DNA of 64,000 nt, from positions 1 to 64,000 of the forward strand of contig DASZMZ010000142.1 of assembly GCA_035551455.1 (NCBI GenBank), given 5' to 3'. The stretch is from Sulfopaludibacter sp035551455. Its GTDB lineage: Bacteria; Acidobacteriota; Terriglobia; Bryobacterales; Bryobacteraceae. The notes beneath the pieces were generated by a model. It was not told the origin of the DNA. It saw only the letters and a program-made list of their open reading frames with translations, and made no database searches. Below, piece after piece: positions 30,389-39,035 of this stretch; position 1 is the stretch's first letter; each line of letters opens with the position of its first letter. Made by a program: the position numbers and the translations under genes.

Positions 30389-33157
30389 TTGAAAAGAGCA
30401 GGCGCTTTCGCCTGCCAAATTCGGGGCACGAAAAGGCAATTTCTGCAGCTTCGCGTCTTACTCGCCTTCCTGGCCGTTTCGATTGCGTCGGCCCAGACTT
30501 CTCCGGTGAGCGCCGGCTTGGAAGGCTATGTCACGGATTCCACCGCGGGCCGGGTTGCCGGGGCTGCGGTGGTGGTGCGCGACACCGCCACGCACCAGCA
30601 GCGCGAGACTGCAACGAACGCCGACGGACTGTTTGTGTTCGCCGGCCTGAGTGCCGGTACCTATGAAGTCCGCATCACCGAGAACGGATTCGCTCCGTTC
30701 CACCATGCCGGCGTGACCTTGCCGTTGGGCTCCACGGTACGCCTGGATGTCGTGTTGCAGCCAGGCAATGTGACCACTCAATTGACGGTAACGGCGCAGC
30801 CTTCGGCCCTGGAACCGGCTCAGACCAGCGTTACCTCCGCCGTGGACACCGAGCGAATTGAAGAATTGCCGGTGGAGAGCCGCAATTATCTGAACTTCGT
30901 ACTGCTGGCCCCGGGAGTGACTTCCTCGGGACAAACGCAGGGCCCACGCGCCACCGCCGCGTTGGCCGATAGTGGCTTCAGTTTTGGCGGGTTGCGCGGC
31001 CGCAGCAACAACGTGGCCATCGACGGCCTGGATAATAACGACGAATATGCGGGCTCCAGCCGCACCGAGTTGTCGCTGGAGACCATCCAGGAATTTCAGG
31101 TGGTGAATGCCGGTCTTTCGGCGGAGACGGGCGGTGCTTCGGGCGGCTCCATCAACGTGATTACGCGTGTAGGCGCCAACGACCTGCATGGCGATGCCTT
31201 TGTTTTTGCAGGCAACGGCGGCCTCAATGCGCGGGAACCATTCGAAACCGAGTCGGCGCGCCCCTCCCTCCATCGTTACCGTGCCGGCGTGGCGCTCGGC
31301 GGGCCACTCGTCCACGACCGCACGTTCTATTACGCGGCCTTCGAGCAGGAACACAGCCGTTCGTTGGAGGATGCGTTTATCAGTCCGAGCCTGGCCTCCG
31401 CCATCAATCGTATTCTGGCCAGTGGGGCCTATCCGTTCCTTCCGGTTCGTCGGATCAGTGACAATTTCTTCCCCGCGGCGCGCGCCGAAACCGAAGCCTC
31501 CGCGAAGGTCAATCACCAGCTCTCCACGCGCAATTCGCTGATGCTGCGCTACGCCTTCACCAACAATCGCGAGGCCGGCGATGGCTTCAATACGGCTGGC
31601 TGGACCGATCCTAGCGCGCGCGGTAGCAGCTTTACGAGGGACAACGCCGTGGTCGGGTCGTTCACTACGGCCTTCAGTCCGGTAACTGTAGGCGATTTCC
31701 GCTTTCAGTTGGCCGACCGTACCGCCGTCCTGCGCACCAACGACGCCACGGGCGCCGGGATGGAGATCGCGGGCTTGGTGAATTTCGGCCGTCCTTACCA
31801 GGGCAATGGCCGCCGCAACGAGCAGCACGACCAGGCCACATATACCTGGTCGCGAGCTGAAGGCCGCCATTTATGGAAGGCGGGAGTCGCCTTGAATCGA
31901 GTCCACCTGGACGCCGCCATGGCCGACGGATTCGGCGCCACCTGGATCTTCGCGGATCTGGCTTCTTTCGCCGCCGGGCAGCCCAGCCAGGTGCGCCAGA
32001 CTTTCGGACAGGTAGGCACCAACTACGCCGTGCAAACCATCGGTGCCTTCGTGCAGGACCACTGGAGCCTGTCCCGCAACCTCACCGTCGACTACGGCAT
32101 GCGCTACGACGTCGAGCGCTTGCCCGCGCCGCTCCGGACCGACGCCAACAACGTCAGTCCGCGCGCCGGAATTGCCTGGCATCCGGCGGCCGGATGGGTC
32201 TTGCGCGCCGGATACGGCATTTTCTTCGATCGCTACGTCCTGGCTAGTTTGAATCAGCCGCTGCAGGTGAACGGCGTGCAGGCCTTCGAGCAAGTGTTCG
32301 GGCCGTCGCTCCTTCCTGTGCTGCCGTCCATCTATCGGACCGATCCGCGCATGGCGACGCCGTACAGCCAACAGAGCAGCTTCGCCGTAGAGCGCCTCAT
32401 CGCACACGACCTTACCGCGACGGCCAGCTTTCAATCCGTACGCGGCACGAAACTGGCACGGACCCGCAACGTCAACTACCTGGGCGCGCTCGACCCGCGG
32501 TATGCCGACATTTTCCAGCTCGAAGATTCGGCGGCCTCGCGCTACCAGGGCGTCAGTTTCACGGTGAATCGCCGCATGGCCGATGAGTTCGAGTTCTCCG
32601 CCAGCTACACGCTCTCCAAGACCTACGACAACGCTTCGGACTTCGATGAACAGCCGCTGAATCCCTTTGCTCTGGGTCCGGAATGGGCTGTTTCGCGGCA
32701 GCAGCAACAACAGCGGGTGGTCGCCAATGCGCTGTGGGAAGTACCGATCGGCGATGAAGAACTGGGAAAGCCGCCCACCGACAATTGGGTCACCAAAATC
32801 TTCGGCCACATCGAACTGGCTCCCATCTTCACGCTGGGGAGTGGCCGTCCCGTGAATCCGCTGACGGGCGTGGATACGTACGGTACCCATGCGTATCCCC
32901 TGTCGGCTCGTCCTGCCGGCTTCGGACGCAATTCGCTGCGGACGCCTCTGCTGGCGAACATGGATTTCCGGGTGCTGAAGTTCTTCCCTCTGGCGTTTTC
33001 GAAGACTGCGCATATTGACCTGGTCGCGGAAGCCTTCAACCTGCTCAATCGTGCCAACGTTTCGCAGATCAATCCGGTCGTCGGCCCGGGATTCCTTCAG
33101 CCGCTGGCCGGATCCGGCGCGCGCCAGATCCAATTTTCGCTGGATTTTGAGTGGTAG
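30389..33157 (+). CDS. Oar-like TonB-dependent receptor
   Basis: An outer-membrane protein of about 920 residues: signal peptide (FLQLRVLLAFLAVSIASAQ), a carboxypeptidase-regulatory-like domain (GLEGYVTDSTAGRVAGAAV, DGLFVFAGLSAGTYEVRI), a plug (RIEELPVESRNYLNFVLLAP, FGGLRGRSNNVAIDGLDNND, ETGGASGGSINVITRVGAND) and a beta-barrel ending in the aromatic terminal strand QIQFSLDFEW. Such receptors are abundant in acidobacteria and probably import glycans or peptides. The start is unclear: TTG 30389 lies right after the pepO stop, but a hairpin follows at 30398-30415. CTG 30443, with AAAAGG upstream, starts exactly at the signal peptide. An ATG at 30293 would overlap pepO by 95 bases. Confidence 0.85.
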   Translation: MKRAGAFACQIRGTKRQFLQLRVLLAFLAVSIASAQTSPVSAGLEGYVTDSTAGRVAGAAVVVRDTATHQQRETATNADGLFVFAGLSAGTYEVRITENGFAPFHHAGVTLPLGSTVRLDVVLQPGNVTTQLTVTAQPSALEPAQTSVTSAVDTERIEELPVESRNYLNFVLLAPGVTSSGQTQGPRATAALADSGFSFGGLRGRSNNVAIDGLDNNDEYAGSSRTELSLETIQEFQVVNAGLSAETGGASGGSINVITRVGANDLHGDAFVFAGNGGLNAREPFETESARPSLHRYRAGVALGGPLVHDRTFYYAAFEQEHSRSLEDAFISPSLASAINRILASGAYPFLPVRRISDNFFPAARAETEASAKVNHQLSTRNSLMLRYAFTNNREAGDGFNTAGWTDPSARGSSFTRDNAVVGSFTTAFSPVTVGDFRFQLADRTAVLRTNDATGAGMEIAGLVNFGRPYQGNGRRNEQHDQATYTWSRAEGRHLWKAGVALNRVHLDAAMADGFGATWIFADLASFAAGQPSQVRQTFGQVGTNYAVQTIGAFVQDHWSLSRNLTVDYGMRYDVERLPAPLRTDANNVSPRAGIAWHPAAGWVLRAGYGIFFDRYVLASLNQPLQVNGVQAFEQVFGPSLLPVLPSIYRTDPRMATPYSQQSSFAVERLIAHDLTATASFQSVRGTKLARTRNVNYLGALDPRYADIFQLEDSAASRYQGVSFTVNRRMADEFEFSASYTLSKTYDNASDFDEQPLNPFALGPEWAVSRQQQQQRVVANALWEVPIGDEELGKPPTDNWVTKIFGHIELAPIFTLGSGRPVNPLTGVDTYGTHAYPLSARPAGFGRNSLRTPLLANMDFRVLKFFPLAFSKTAHIDLVAEAFNLLNRANVSQINPVVGPGFLQPLAGSGARQIQFSLDFEW
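30398..30415. repeat. REP-like palindrome GCAGGCG-CTTT-CGCCTGC
   Basis: A perfect seven-base stem with a CTTT loop just after the pepO stop and before the receptor's signal peptide. It may end the pepO message or fold in the leader of the receptor gene. Confidence 0.6.
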
Positions 33158-33239
33158 GCCCGCATTGGAGTTACAATAGCTGTTGAAAGTTCCCACAGCA
33201 GGCCAATAACAATTTGAATTTGACCAGGCGGGGTGCGGA

Positions 33240-34913
33240 ATGAGACTTCCCCTTCCCGCGTTCGAGGACTTGGTCCCTAAGTCCATTGTTTGTCTGCGGA
33301 ATTACGACCGCCAGACCTTTCTTCACGACCTGACCGCCGGAGTTACCGTCGGCTTGGTTGCCCTTCCTTTGGCCATGGCGTTTGCCATCGCATCCGGTGT
33401 GCCGCCGCAGGCCGGCCTGTATTGCGCGGTCATCGCCGGCTTCATCATCTCCGCGCTGGGCGGATCGAACACGCAGATCGGCGGACCCACGGGCGCATTC
33501 GTGGTGGTCGTCGCCGGCATCATCGCCAAGCACGGCGTGGACGGTCTGATGACGGTGACGCTCATGGCGGGCGTCCTGCTGGTGATTCTCGGAATTACCG
33601 GGATGGGCGCCGTGATTCAATATATTCCGCGACCCGTAGTGATCGGCTTTACCAACGGGATCGCCGTGCTGATCGCCAGTACGCAAATCAAGGATTTCTT
33701 CGGACTGCACATCGATAAAGTGCCCGGCGAATTCGTGCAGCGTATGGCCGTGATCGCCGAGCATTGGGAGACGCTGGACCCGGTCACCACGGCGGTGGCG
33801 GGCATCTCGCTGGCCGTCATCATTCTGCTGCGGCGCGTGAGTCCGCGCATTCCCGGATCGGTGGTCGCGCTGCTGGGCGCCACGGTGGTGGCTGCTGCGT
33901 TCGGTCTGAAACTCGACACCATCAAGACTCACTTTGGCGGCATTCCCAGCGGCCTGCCTCACTTCAGCGTGCCCAATTTCCATTGGAATCTGGTGCTGCC
34001 GCTGCTGTCGCCGGCCATGACCGTGGCCATGCTGGGCGCCATCGAATCGCTCCTCTCCGCCGTGGTGAGCGACCGCATGAGCGGAGATCAGCACAATCCC
34101 AACGTGGAACTGGTGGCCCAGGGCATCGCCAATATCCTTTCGCCGGTGGCCGGCGGACTCCCCGCCACGGGCGCCATCGCACGCACCGCAACCAATATCC
34201 GCGCCGGAGGCCGCACGCCGGTCGCCGGCATGATTCACGCCGCGGTGCTGGCCATTATTCTGCTGGCCGCCGCGCCGCTGGCCGGGCACATTCCGCTCGG
34301 CGTACTGGCCGCCATTCTGATGACCGTCGCTTACAACATGGGCGAATGGCACGAGATCCCCGAGATTTTGCGACTGGGCTGGTCCAGCGGCACGGTGTGG
34401 GCCGTGACGTTCGCACTTACCGTGCTGGCCGACCTTACGGTGGCCGTGCAGGCGGGCATGATTCTGGCCGTGCTCATTTTCATCCGCAAAGTGACCATGA
34501 CCACCACCATCACGCGCGTCACCGATGAAGATATCGCCAGCGGCCGCAAGCACAGCCTGCAACTTCACCAGGTGCCCGAACATGTGGCCATCTTCCGTGT
34601 CCACGGTCCGTTCCTTTTCGGCTCCACGCAGAAACTGGCGCTGATCGAACGCGAGATTCCAACGCTTCCCAATGTGATCATTCTGCGTCTGCGCAACATG
34701 ACGGCCATCGACAGTACCGGTCTGAAGGCGCTCCAGAGTGTTGCTGACCAGATTCGCAACAGCGGCCGCCACGTGATTCTTTGCGGCATGCGGCCGCAGC
34801 CCCGGCAGATGATGCGGCGCGGCGATTTCCGCGCCCATCTGGGCGAAGGCAATATCTGTCACAGCGTCCGCGAAGCGTTGGCCAGGGCGCGGGAGTTACA
34901 AGAAGTCAATTAA
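33240..34913 (+). CDS. SulP-family anion transporter with STAS domain
   Basis: A 557-residue permease: FLHDLTAGVTVGLVALPLAM, AFAIASGVPPQAGLYCAVIA, GGSNTQIGGPTGAFVVVVAG, VIGFTNGIAVLIASTQIKDF, SVVSDRMSGDQHNPNVELV-like segment and GLPATGAIARTATNIRAGGR form the SulP membrane domain of about 14 half-helices. A STAS domain closes it (HVAIFRVHGPFLFGSTQKL, VIILRLRNMTAIDSTGLKAL). The family carries sulfate, bicarbonate or C4 dicarboxylates; the substrate here cannot be told. No carbonic anhydrase or sulfate-assimilation gene is adjacent; malate dehydrogenase follows after a separate promoter. Confidence 0.9.
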   Translation: MRLPLPAFEDLVPKSIVCLRNYDRQTFLHDLTAGVTVGLVALPLAMAFAIASGVPPQAGLYCAVIAGFIISALGGSNTQIGGPTGAFVVVVAGIIAKHGVDGLMTVTLMAGVLLVILGITGMGAVIQYIPRPVVIGFTNGIAVLIASTQIKDFFGLHIDKVPGEFVQRMAVIAEHWETLDPVTTAVAGISLAVIILLRRVSPRIPGSVVALLGATVVAAAFGLKLDTIKTHFGGIPSGLPHFSVPNFHWNLVLPLLSPAMTVAMLGAIESLLSAVVSDRMSGDQHNPNVELVAQGIANILSPVAGGLPATGAIARTATNIRAGGRTPVAGMIHAAVLAIILLAAAPLAGHIPLGVLAAILMTVAYNMGEWHEIPEILRLGWSSGTVWAVTFALTVLADLTVAVQAGMILAVLIFIRKVTMTTTITRVTDEDIASGRKHSLQLHQVPEHVAIFRVHGPFLFGSTQKLALIEREIPTLPNVIILRLRNMTAIDSTGLKALQSVADQIRNSGRHVILCGMRPQPRQMMRRGDFRAHLGEGNICHSVREALARARELQEVN

Positions 34914-34921
34914 GGCCCTGA

Positions 34922-34927
34922 TATAAT
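34922..34927 (+). promoter_or_regulatory. Extended -10 promoter of mdh
   Basis: TGATATAAT contains a perfect TATAAT preceded by TG at the extended -10 spacing, 36 bases before the TTG start of mdh. No good -35 is present (TTACAA is 20 bases away), as expected for an extended -10 promoter. Confidence 0.6.
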
Positions 34928-34963
34928 CGAAACGTCTATTTCCCCAGAAATAAGGAGCTTGCT

Positions 34964-35893
34964 TTGCGAAATAAAGTCACCGTTGTGGGTGCCGGAAACG
35001 TCGGCGCCAATTGCGCCGTGCGCATAGCCGATAAGGAACTCGCCGATGTCGTCCTCGTGGACGTAGTAGAGGGTGTTCCCCAGGGCAAGGGGCTTGATCT
35101 GCTCCAATCCGGTCCTGTCCAGGGCTACGATGTGATGGTCACGGGCGCTAACGATTACGAGCCCACGGCCAATTCCGATATCGCCATCATCACCGCCGGC
35201 TTCCCGCGGAAGCCCGGCATGAGCCGCGACGATTTGTTGATGGCCAATTACGATGTGGTGAGGACCGCTACCGAGCAGGTGGCCAAGTACTCGCCCAATT
35301 GCATCATCATCGTGGTGACCAATCCGCTGGATGCCATGGCGCAGGCTGCCTACTGGGTATCCAAGTTCCCCAAGAATCGCGTGGTGGGTATGGCCGGCGT
35401 GTTGGATAGCGCCCGCTTCCGCACCTTCATCGCCATGGAGTTGAAAGTCTCCGTGGAGAACGTGACCGGCGTCGTCATGGGCGGCCACGGCGACACCATG
35501 GTGCCGGTGGTGCGGCTCAGCAACGTTTCTGGTATTCCGCTCACCGAGTTGATGGACCAGGCGACCATCGACAAGATTGTGGACCGCACGCGCAACGGCG
35601 GCGCCGAAATCGTGAAGTACCTGAAGACCGGCAGCGCCTACTATGCCCCGTCCGCCGCGGCTGTCGAGATGGCCGAATCGATTCTGAAGGACAAGAAGAA
35701 GGTCCTACCGTGCGCCGCGTACCTGGAAGGCGAATACGGCATCAACGGTCTCTTCGTCGGCGTCCCGGTGAAACTGGGTTCGGCGGGTATCGAGAAGATC
35801 TACGAACTCAAGCTCACGGACGAAGAACAGTCCATGCTGAAGAAGAGCGCCGATTCCGTGCAGGAGTTGGTGGACGTTCTGAAGAAGAAGTAA
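34964..35893 (+). CDS. mdh: Malate dehydrogenase (LDH-like type)
   Basis: A 309-residue NAD-dependent enzyme: KVTVVGAGNVGANCAVRIAD (nucleotide-binding), IAIITAGFPRKPGMSRDDLL with the substrate-binding Arg of malate dehydrogenases in the RKPGMSR loop, VVTNPLDAMAQAA, GMAGVLDSARFRTFIA and VMGGHGDTMVPV (catalytic His). It oxidises malate to oxaloacetate in the TCA cycle. The start is TTG at 34964 with AAGGAG seven bases upstream; no in-frame ATG is nearer. It has its own extended -10 promoter. Confidence 0.95.
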   Translation: MRNKVTVVGAGNVGANCAVRIADKELADVVLVDVVEGVPQGKGLDLLQSGPVQGYDVMVTGANDYEPTANSDIAIITAGFPRKPGMSRDDLLMANYDVVRTATEQVAKYSPNCIIIVVTNPLDAMAQAAYWVSKFPKNRVVGMAGVLDSARFRTFIAMELKVSVENVTGVVMGGHGDTMVPVVRLSNVSGIPLTELMDQATIDKIVDRTRNGGAEIVKYLKTGSAYYAPSAAAVEMAESILKDKKKVLPCAAYLEGEYGINGLFVGVPVKLGSAGIEKIYELKLTDEEQSMLKKSADSVQELVDVLKKK

Positions 35894-35967
35894 CGCCTAT
35901 CGAGCGGCGCTCGGTCCTGCGGGATAGTCGATAATCAGACTATGGATGAGCGGGAAATGCTGCGCCA

Positions 35968-36159
35968 TTGGGTGAAACGTGGAAAGCGGCCGGCCCGGAA
36001 CTCGCGGCGATTCGCAAACGTGAGGCCCGGGAAGCCGATAACCTGAAGGTCCTGGCGGTACTGGAAGGCGCGTTCAATCACGCGCTGCGAACGTTGCCGC
36101 CTCGCCCTTCCTCGGGCATGGTGGAGATGCAGATGTGGCTGTCTAAGCTAGATCGCTGA
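35968..36159 (+). CDS. Small conserved hypothetical, probably frameshifted at its 5' end
   Basis: From TTG 35968 the frame gives MGETWKAAGPELAAIRKREA, NLKVLAVLEGAFNHALRTLP and SGMVEMQMWLSKLDR (63 residues). I recall this composition in short acidobacterial proteins of unknown function. Just upstream, ATG 35942 opens a different frame reading MDEREMLRHWV. Joining MDEREMLRHWV to ETWKAAGPEL would give a natural N-terminus and needs one extra base near 35973. So either a one-base deletion broke the gene or the TTG start is real. No good ribosome site is seen at either start. Confidence 0.5.
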   Translation: MGETWKAAGPELAAIRKREAREADNLKVLAVLEGAFNHALRTLPPRPSSGMVEMQMWLSKLDR

Positions 36160-36231
36160 TCGATCTCTTTGCAACTGCCGCCGAACTTCAGACCTTTCCG
36201 CAAGTGTGCCAGAATCCATAGAGGTGATGGC

Positions 36232-37425
36232 ATGCATCGACTAAACTACGCTCTGATACTGCTCTTTTGCCTTCCGGCCTCCGGCCTTGCCCAGGATTAC
36301 GTAGGCTCCGCGCAGTGCAAGACCTGCCATCCGGCGGTTTACGCCCGCTGGAGCAAGACGCGTATGGCCAACGTCGTCCGCGATCCCAAAATCCACCCCG
36401 ACGCCATCCTCCCCGACCTCTCCAAGCCCGATCCACTTGTAAAATTCACCAAAGACGATATCGCCTTCGTCTATGGCAGCAAGTGGAAGCAGCGCTACTT
36501 CACTAAAAAGGGCGACGACTACTACGTTCTGGGCGCGCAATGGGACATCACCCATCAGGTCTGGCGTCCCTACCACGTCGCGCCGAATACCGATTGGTGG
36601 GTGCGCTTCTACCCGGAGGACAATATGCAGCGGCCTACCGGACCGCTGTGCGATGGCTGCCACTCCGTCAATTACAACGTGCAGACCAAGACTGTGACCG
36701 AATGGAATGTCGGCTGTGAGAAGTGCCACGGTCCAGGCGCCGCGCACGCGCGCCAGCCGTCGCGATCGAACATCGTGAACCCGGCGCGCCTCTCCACCCT
36801 CCAGGCTACCGACGTCTGCCTGCAATGCCACTCGCAGGGCCGTCCGACTAGCGGCCCCATCAACGGCCGGTATTACGATTGGCCGGTGGGCTTCCACGTC
36901 GGGATGGACCTGAAGAACTTCTGGACGCTCGAAGAGCACAAGCTCGGGGAACTCTCGTTCACTCATTTCCCCGACGGCACGGCGCACAAGAATCGCATGC
37001 AGGGCAACGATTTCGTGGAAAGCCAGATGTACACACACGGCGTGAGTTGCTATAGCTGCCACGACGTCCACGGTACGGAGAATGACGCCGACCTGCTCAA
37101 ACCGGCGAGCGTGATGTGCCTGGAATGTCACGGCCCCAACTCGCCGAACGGCCCGCGCGCGCCCACCATCGAGGCGCACACGCACCACAAGGCCGGCAGC
37201 ACGGGCAACGAGTGCGTCGCCTGCCACATGCCGAAAATCGAGCAGACCATCGCCGACGTCAACGTCCGCAGCCACACCTTCCGCTTCGTGCCGCCCAGCG
37301 AGACCGACGCCCTGAAGATTCCGAACGCCTGCAACGTCTGCCACTCGGACAAATCCACCCAGTGGTCGGGCGACGCGCTGAAGACCTGGACCAACTTTTC
37401 TCAGTGGCGCGTAGGACAACGCTAG
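36232..37425 (+). CDS. Octaheme c-type cytochrome (cytochrome c554-like)
   Basis: A signal peptide (YALILLFCLPASGLA) is followed by eight CxxCH motifs: CKTCH, CDGCH, CEKCH, CLQCH, CYSCH, CLECH, CVACH and CNVCH. The first block (YVGSAQCKTCHPAVYARWSK) and GCEKCHGPGAAHA are typical of the cytochrome c554 / multihaem family. Other His residues (THHKAG, VRSHTFRF) can be distal ligands. It probably transfers electrons in the periplasm; catalytic activity (hydroxylamine, nitrite, tetrathionate) cannot be told. ATG 36232 has GAGGTG upstream and starts the signal peptide; the frame begins earlier at 36169 without signal character. Confidence 0.88.
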   Translation: MHRLNYALILLFCLPASGLAQDYVGSAQCKTCHPAVYARWSKTRMANVVRDPKIHPDAILPDLSKPDPLVKFTKDDIAFVYGSKWKQRYFTKKGDDYYVLGAQWDITHQVWRPYHVAPNTDWWVRFYPEDNMQRPTGPLCDGCHSVNYNVQTKTVTEWNVGCEKCHGPGAAHARQPSRSNIVNPARLSTLQATDVCLQCHSQGRPTSGPINGRYYDWPVGFHVGMDLKNFWTLEEHKLGELSFTHFPDGTAHKNRMQGNDFVESQMYTHGVSCYSCHDVHGTENDADLLKPASVMCLECHGPNSPNGPRAPTIEAHTHHKAGSTGNECVACHMPKIEQTIADVNVRSHTFRFVPPSETDALKIPNACNVCHSDKSTQWSGDALKTWTNFSQWRVGQR

Positions 37426-37433
37426 TAGACCGG

Positions 37434-39035
37434 CTACCCTGAAATCACAGGGCCCTCGCCCTGTGACAGTTCCTGAAGTATCTGCTCGCGCCGATAGCGC
37501 GTCGTATTCACCGTCGATTCCAGCGAGAACCAGTACAGCAGCGCGCCGATTGCCGCCGCCAGAATCATCACCAGCCAGAATGCCAGCTCGCTGTTGAAGG
37601 CATACCGCGCCAAATACGCCAGCACCACCGGCAGCAGCGCTACCGGATAGAACAGCACCACCAGCCCCTGAAACCGGCTGGATGAGCCGCCCTGCGAGAC
37701 GCGCTCGGCATGCAGCGGACGCGGGTAATGCACGGACGCCATGTTCCCGATGCTCATCAGGTAAACGGAACAGACCCCGATCACCACCACGGTCTCCAGC
37801 CATTCCTGCCAGCCGCTCAGCATCCCCAGCGCCAGCGTGATGCCGGTGAGCAGCGCCACTTCCAGATAGATGAAGACCAATGCCGCGACATTCTTCGCCA
37901 CAAAGACCGAGGCCACCGGCTGCGGCGCCGCGAAGTAGAGAGACGCCGCCGAACGGTCGAAGCCCAGACAGTTCCAGTAAGTCACCTGACCCAGTAGAAA
38001 CATCGAGTAGCCGCAGACCACGGTCAGAAAGTACTGCGCCGTGACGCCGTGCCGGTCTCCATGCCGTCCAATCACCATGGGCATCCACATCATCAGGCCG
38101 AAGGTGAAGCCCATCACGAAGACCATACGGAATCGCGGCGTGCGCACCAGCGTGCGCAATTCCTTTTCCACCAGAGCGGCCAGCGGGTCGCGCCAGAAGA
38201 GGCCCGGCAGCCGGTAGAATCGATCGCTCAGCGGCGGTCGAGTGCTCTTCCGCGCCAGCGGAGTTGCCTGCGCCGCCACCGGATCGTAGCGCAGACCGCG
38301 TTCGAATTGCGAGCGTCCAAACCAGCCGGCCAGCACGGTCCACGCCGCCAGTGCCAATAGCGACGCCAAGGTCGATTCATGCAGCGCGGCGTGCGCCGCG
38401 GCCGTCCAGGGGAGTCCGAAGGTCCGTATCGCCGGAGCCGCGGGCCCCAGAGACTTCAGCGTGACGCCCGACTCCATCAGCAGACGCGGCACCATCCACA
38501 CGCACACCAGCACCACCGCCATGAATTCCCGGACCTTGCGCCGCGCCAGCAGCCGCTCCAGAATACTGCGCAGACCCGACGAGCACAGCAGATTGCAGAC
38601 CGCGAAAATCGCCAGTGCCGTCACCACGCGCGGCGCCGCCTGCCAGCCGTTCACCGGATTGCCAATCAGTCCCGCGCCGATTCCCGTTAGCAGAATCAGA
38701 ATCTCCAGGCCCGTGGTGATGCGCAGCAGCACGTCCACCACGAACAGCTTTCCGTGCGGAATGGGATAGGCCAGGAGTTTCCGCATATCCAGTGACGAGC
38801 CCATACTGGCCGAAAGAATCGGCACCAGTTGCCAGTAGAAACAGGCCAGCAGCAAGCCGATCGGCAGGTTATACGAGAGCAGCGCCGGACTGGCGTGCGA
38901 CGTCCAGAACCAGGCTCCAATCGCGCCCACCGTCCACAGGCAATACCAGAGCAGCGACGCCAGAAGGGTCATCAGGCGTCCGCGCCCGCCCAGGTGCATG
39001 CTCAACCATTGCGCGCGCAGAAGTGCCGCAATCAT
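37434..39035 (-). CDS. ABC transporter permease, ABC-2-like
   Basis: A 533-residue membrane protein with about 12 hydrophobic segments (LMTLLASLLWYCLWTVGAIG, LPIGLLLACFYWQLVPIL, VALIF-type helices, ALLTGITLALGMLSGW, GLVVLFYPVALLPVVLAYL, AFWLVMILAAAIGALLYWF). Cytoplasmic stretches include DPLAALVEKELRTLVRTPRF, typical of ABC-2 permeases acting with a drug- or lipid-type ATPase. The start ATG 39035 overlaps the ATPase stop (ATGA); the upstream open frame is a shadow of the ATPase. The last codons (SQGEGPVISG) are encoded by a REP-like palindrome at 37446-37465. Substrate unknown. Confidence 0.82.
   Translation of the reverse strand: MIAALLRAQWLSMHLGGRGRLMTLLASLLWYCLWTVGAIGAWFWTSHASPALLSYNLPIGLLLACFYWQLVPILSASMGSSLDMRKLLAYPIPHGKLFVVDVLLRITTGLEILILLTGIGAGLIGNPVNGWQAAPRVVTALAIFAVCNLLCSSGLRSILERLLARRKVREFMAVVLVCVWMVPRLLMESGVTLKSLGPAAPAIRTFGLPWTAAAHAALHESTLASLLALAAWTVLAGWFGRSQFERGLRYDPVAAQATPLARKSTRPPLSDRFYRLPGLFWRDPLAALVEKELRTLVRTPRFRMVFVMGFTFGLMMWMPMVIGRHGDRHGVTAQYFLTVVCGYSMFLLGQVTYWNCLGFDRSAASLYFAAPQPVASVFVAKNVAALVFIYLEVALLTGITLALGMLSGWQEWLETVVVIGVCSVYLMSIGNMASVHYPRPLHAERVSQGGSSSRFQGLVVLFYPVALLPVVLAYLARYAFNSELAFWLVMILAAAIGALLYWFSLESTVNTTRYRREQILQELSQGEGPVISG
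37446..37465. repeat. REP-like palindrome within the permease 3' end
   Basis: CACAGGGC - CCTC - GCCCTGTG is a perfect eight-base stem. It encodes the last residues of the permease and lies between convergent genes, so it may also act as a transcript end for the octaheme gene. Confidence 0.6.

Noticed and set aside
28417..30429. 670-residue open frame on the minus strand
   Set aside because: Antisense shadow of the M13 peptidase gene, produced by GC-rich codon bias.
33171..34862. 563-residue open frame on the minus strand
   Set aside because: Antisense of the SulP transporter; rich in His/Gln/Asp as typical of such shadows.
36241..38343. 700-residue open frame on the minus strand
   Set aside because: Runs antisense to the octaheme gene and then out of frame through the permease; both real genes are well supported.
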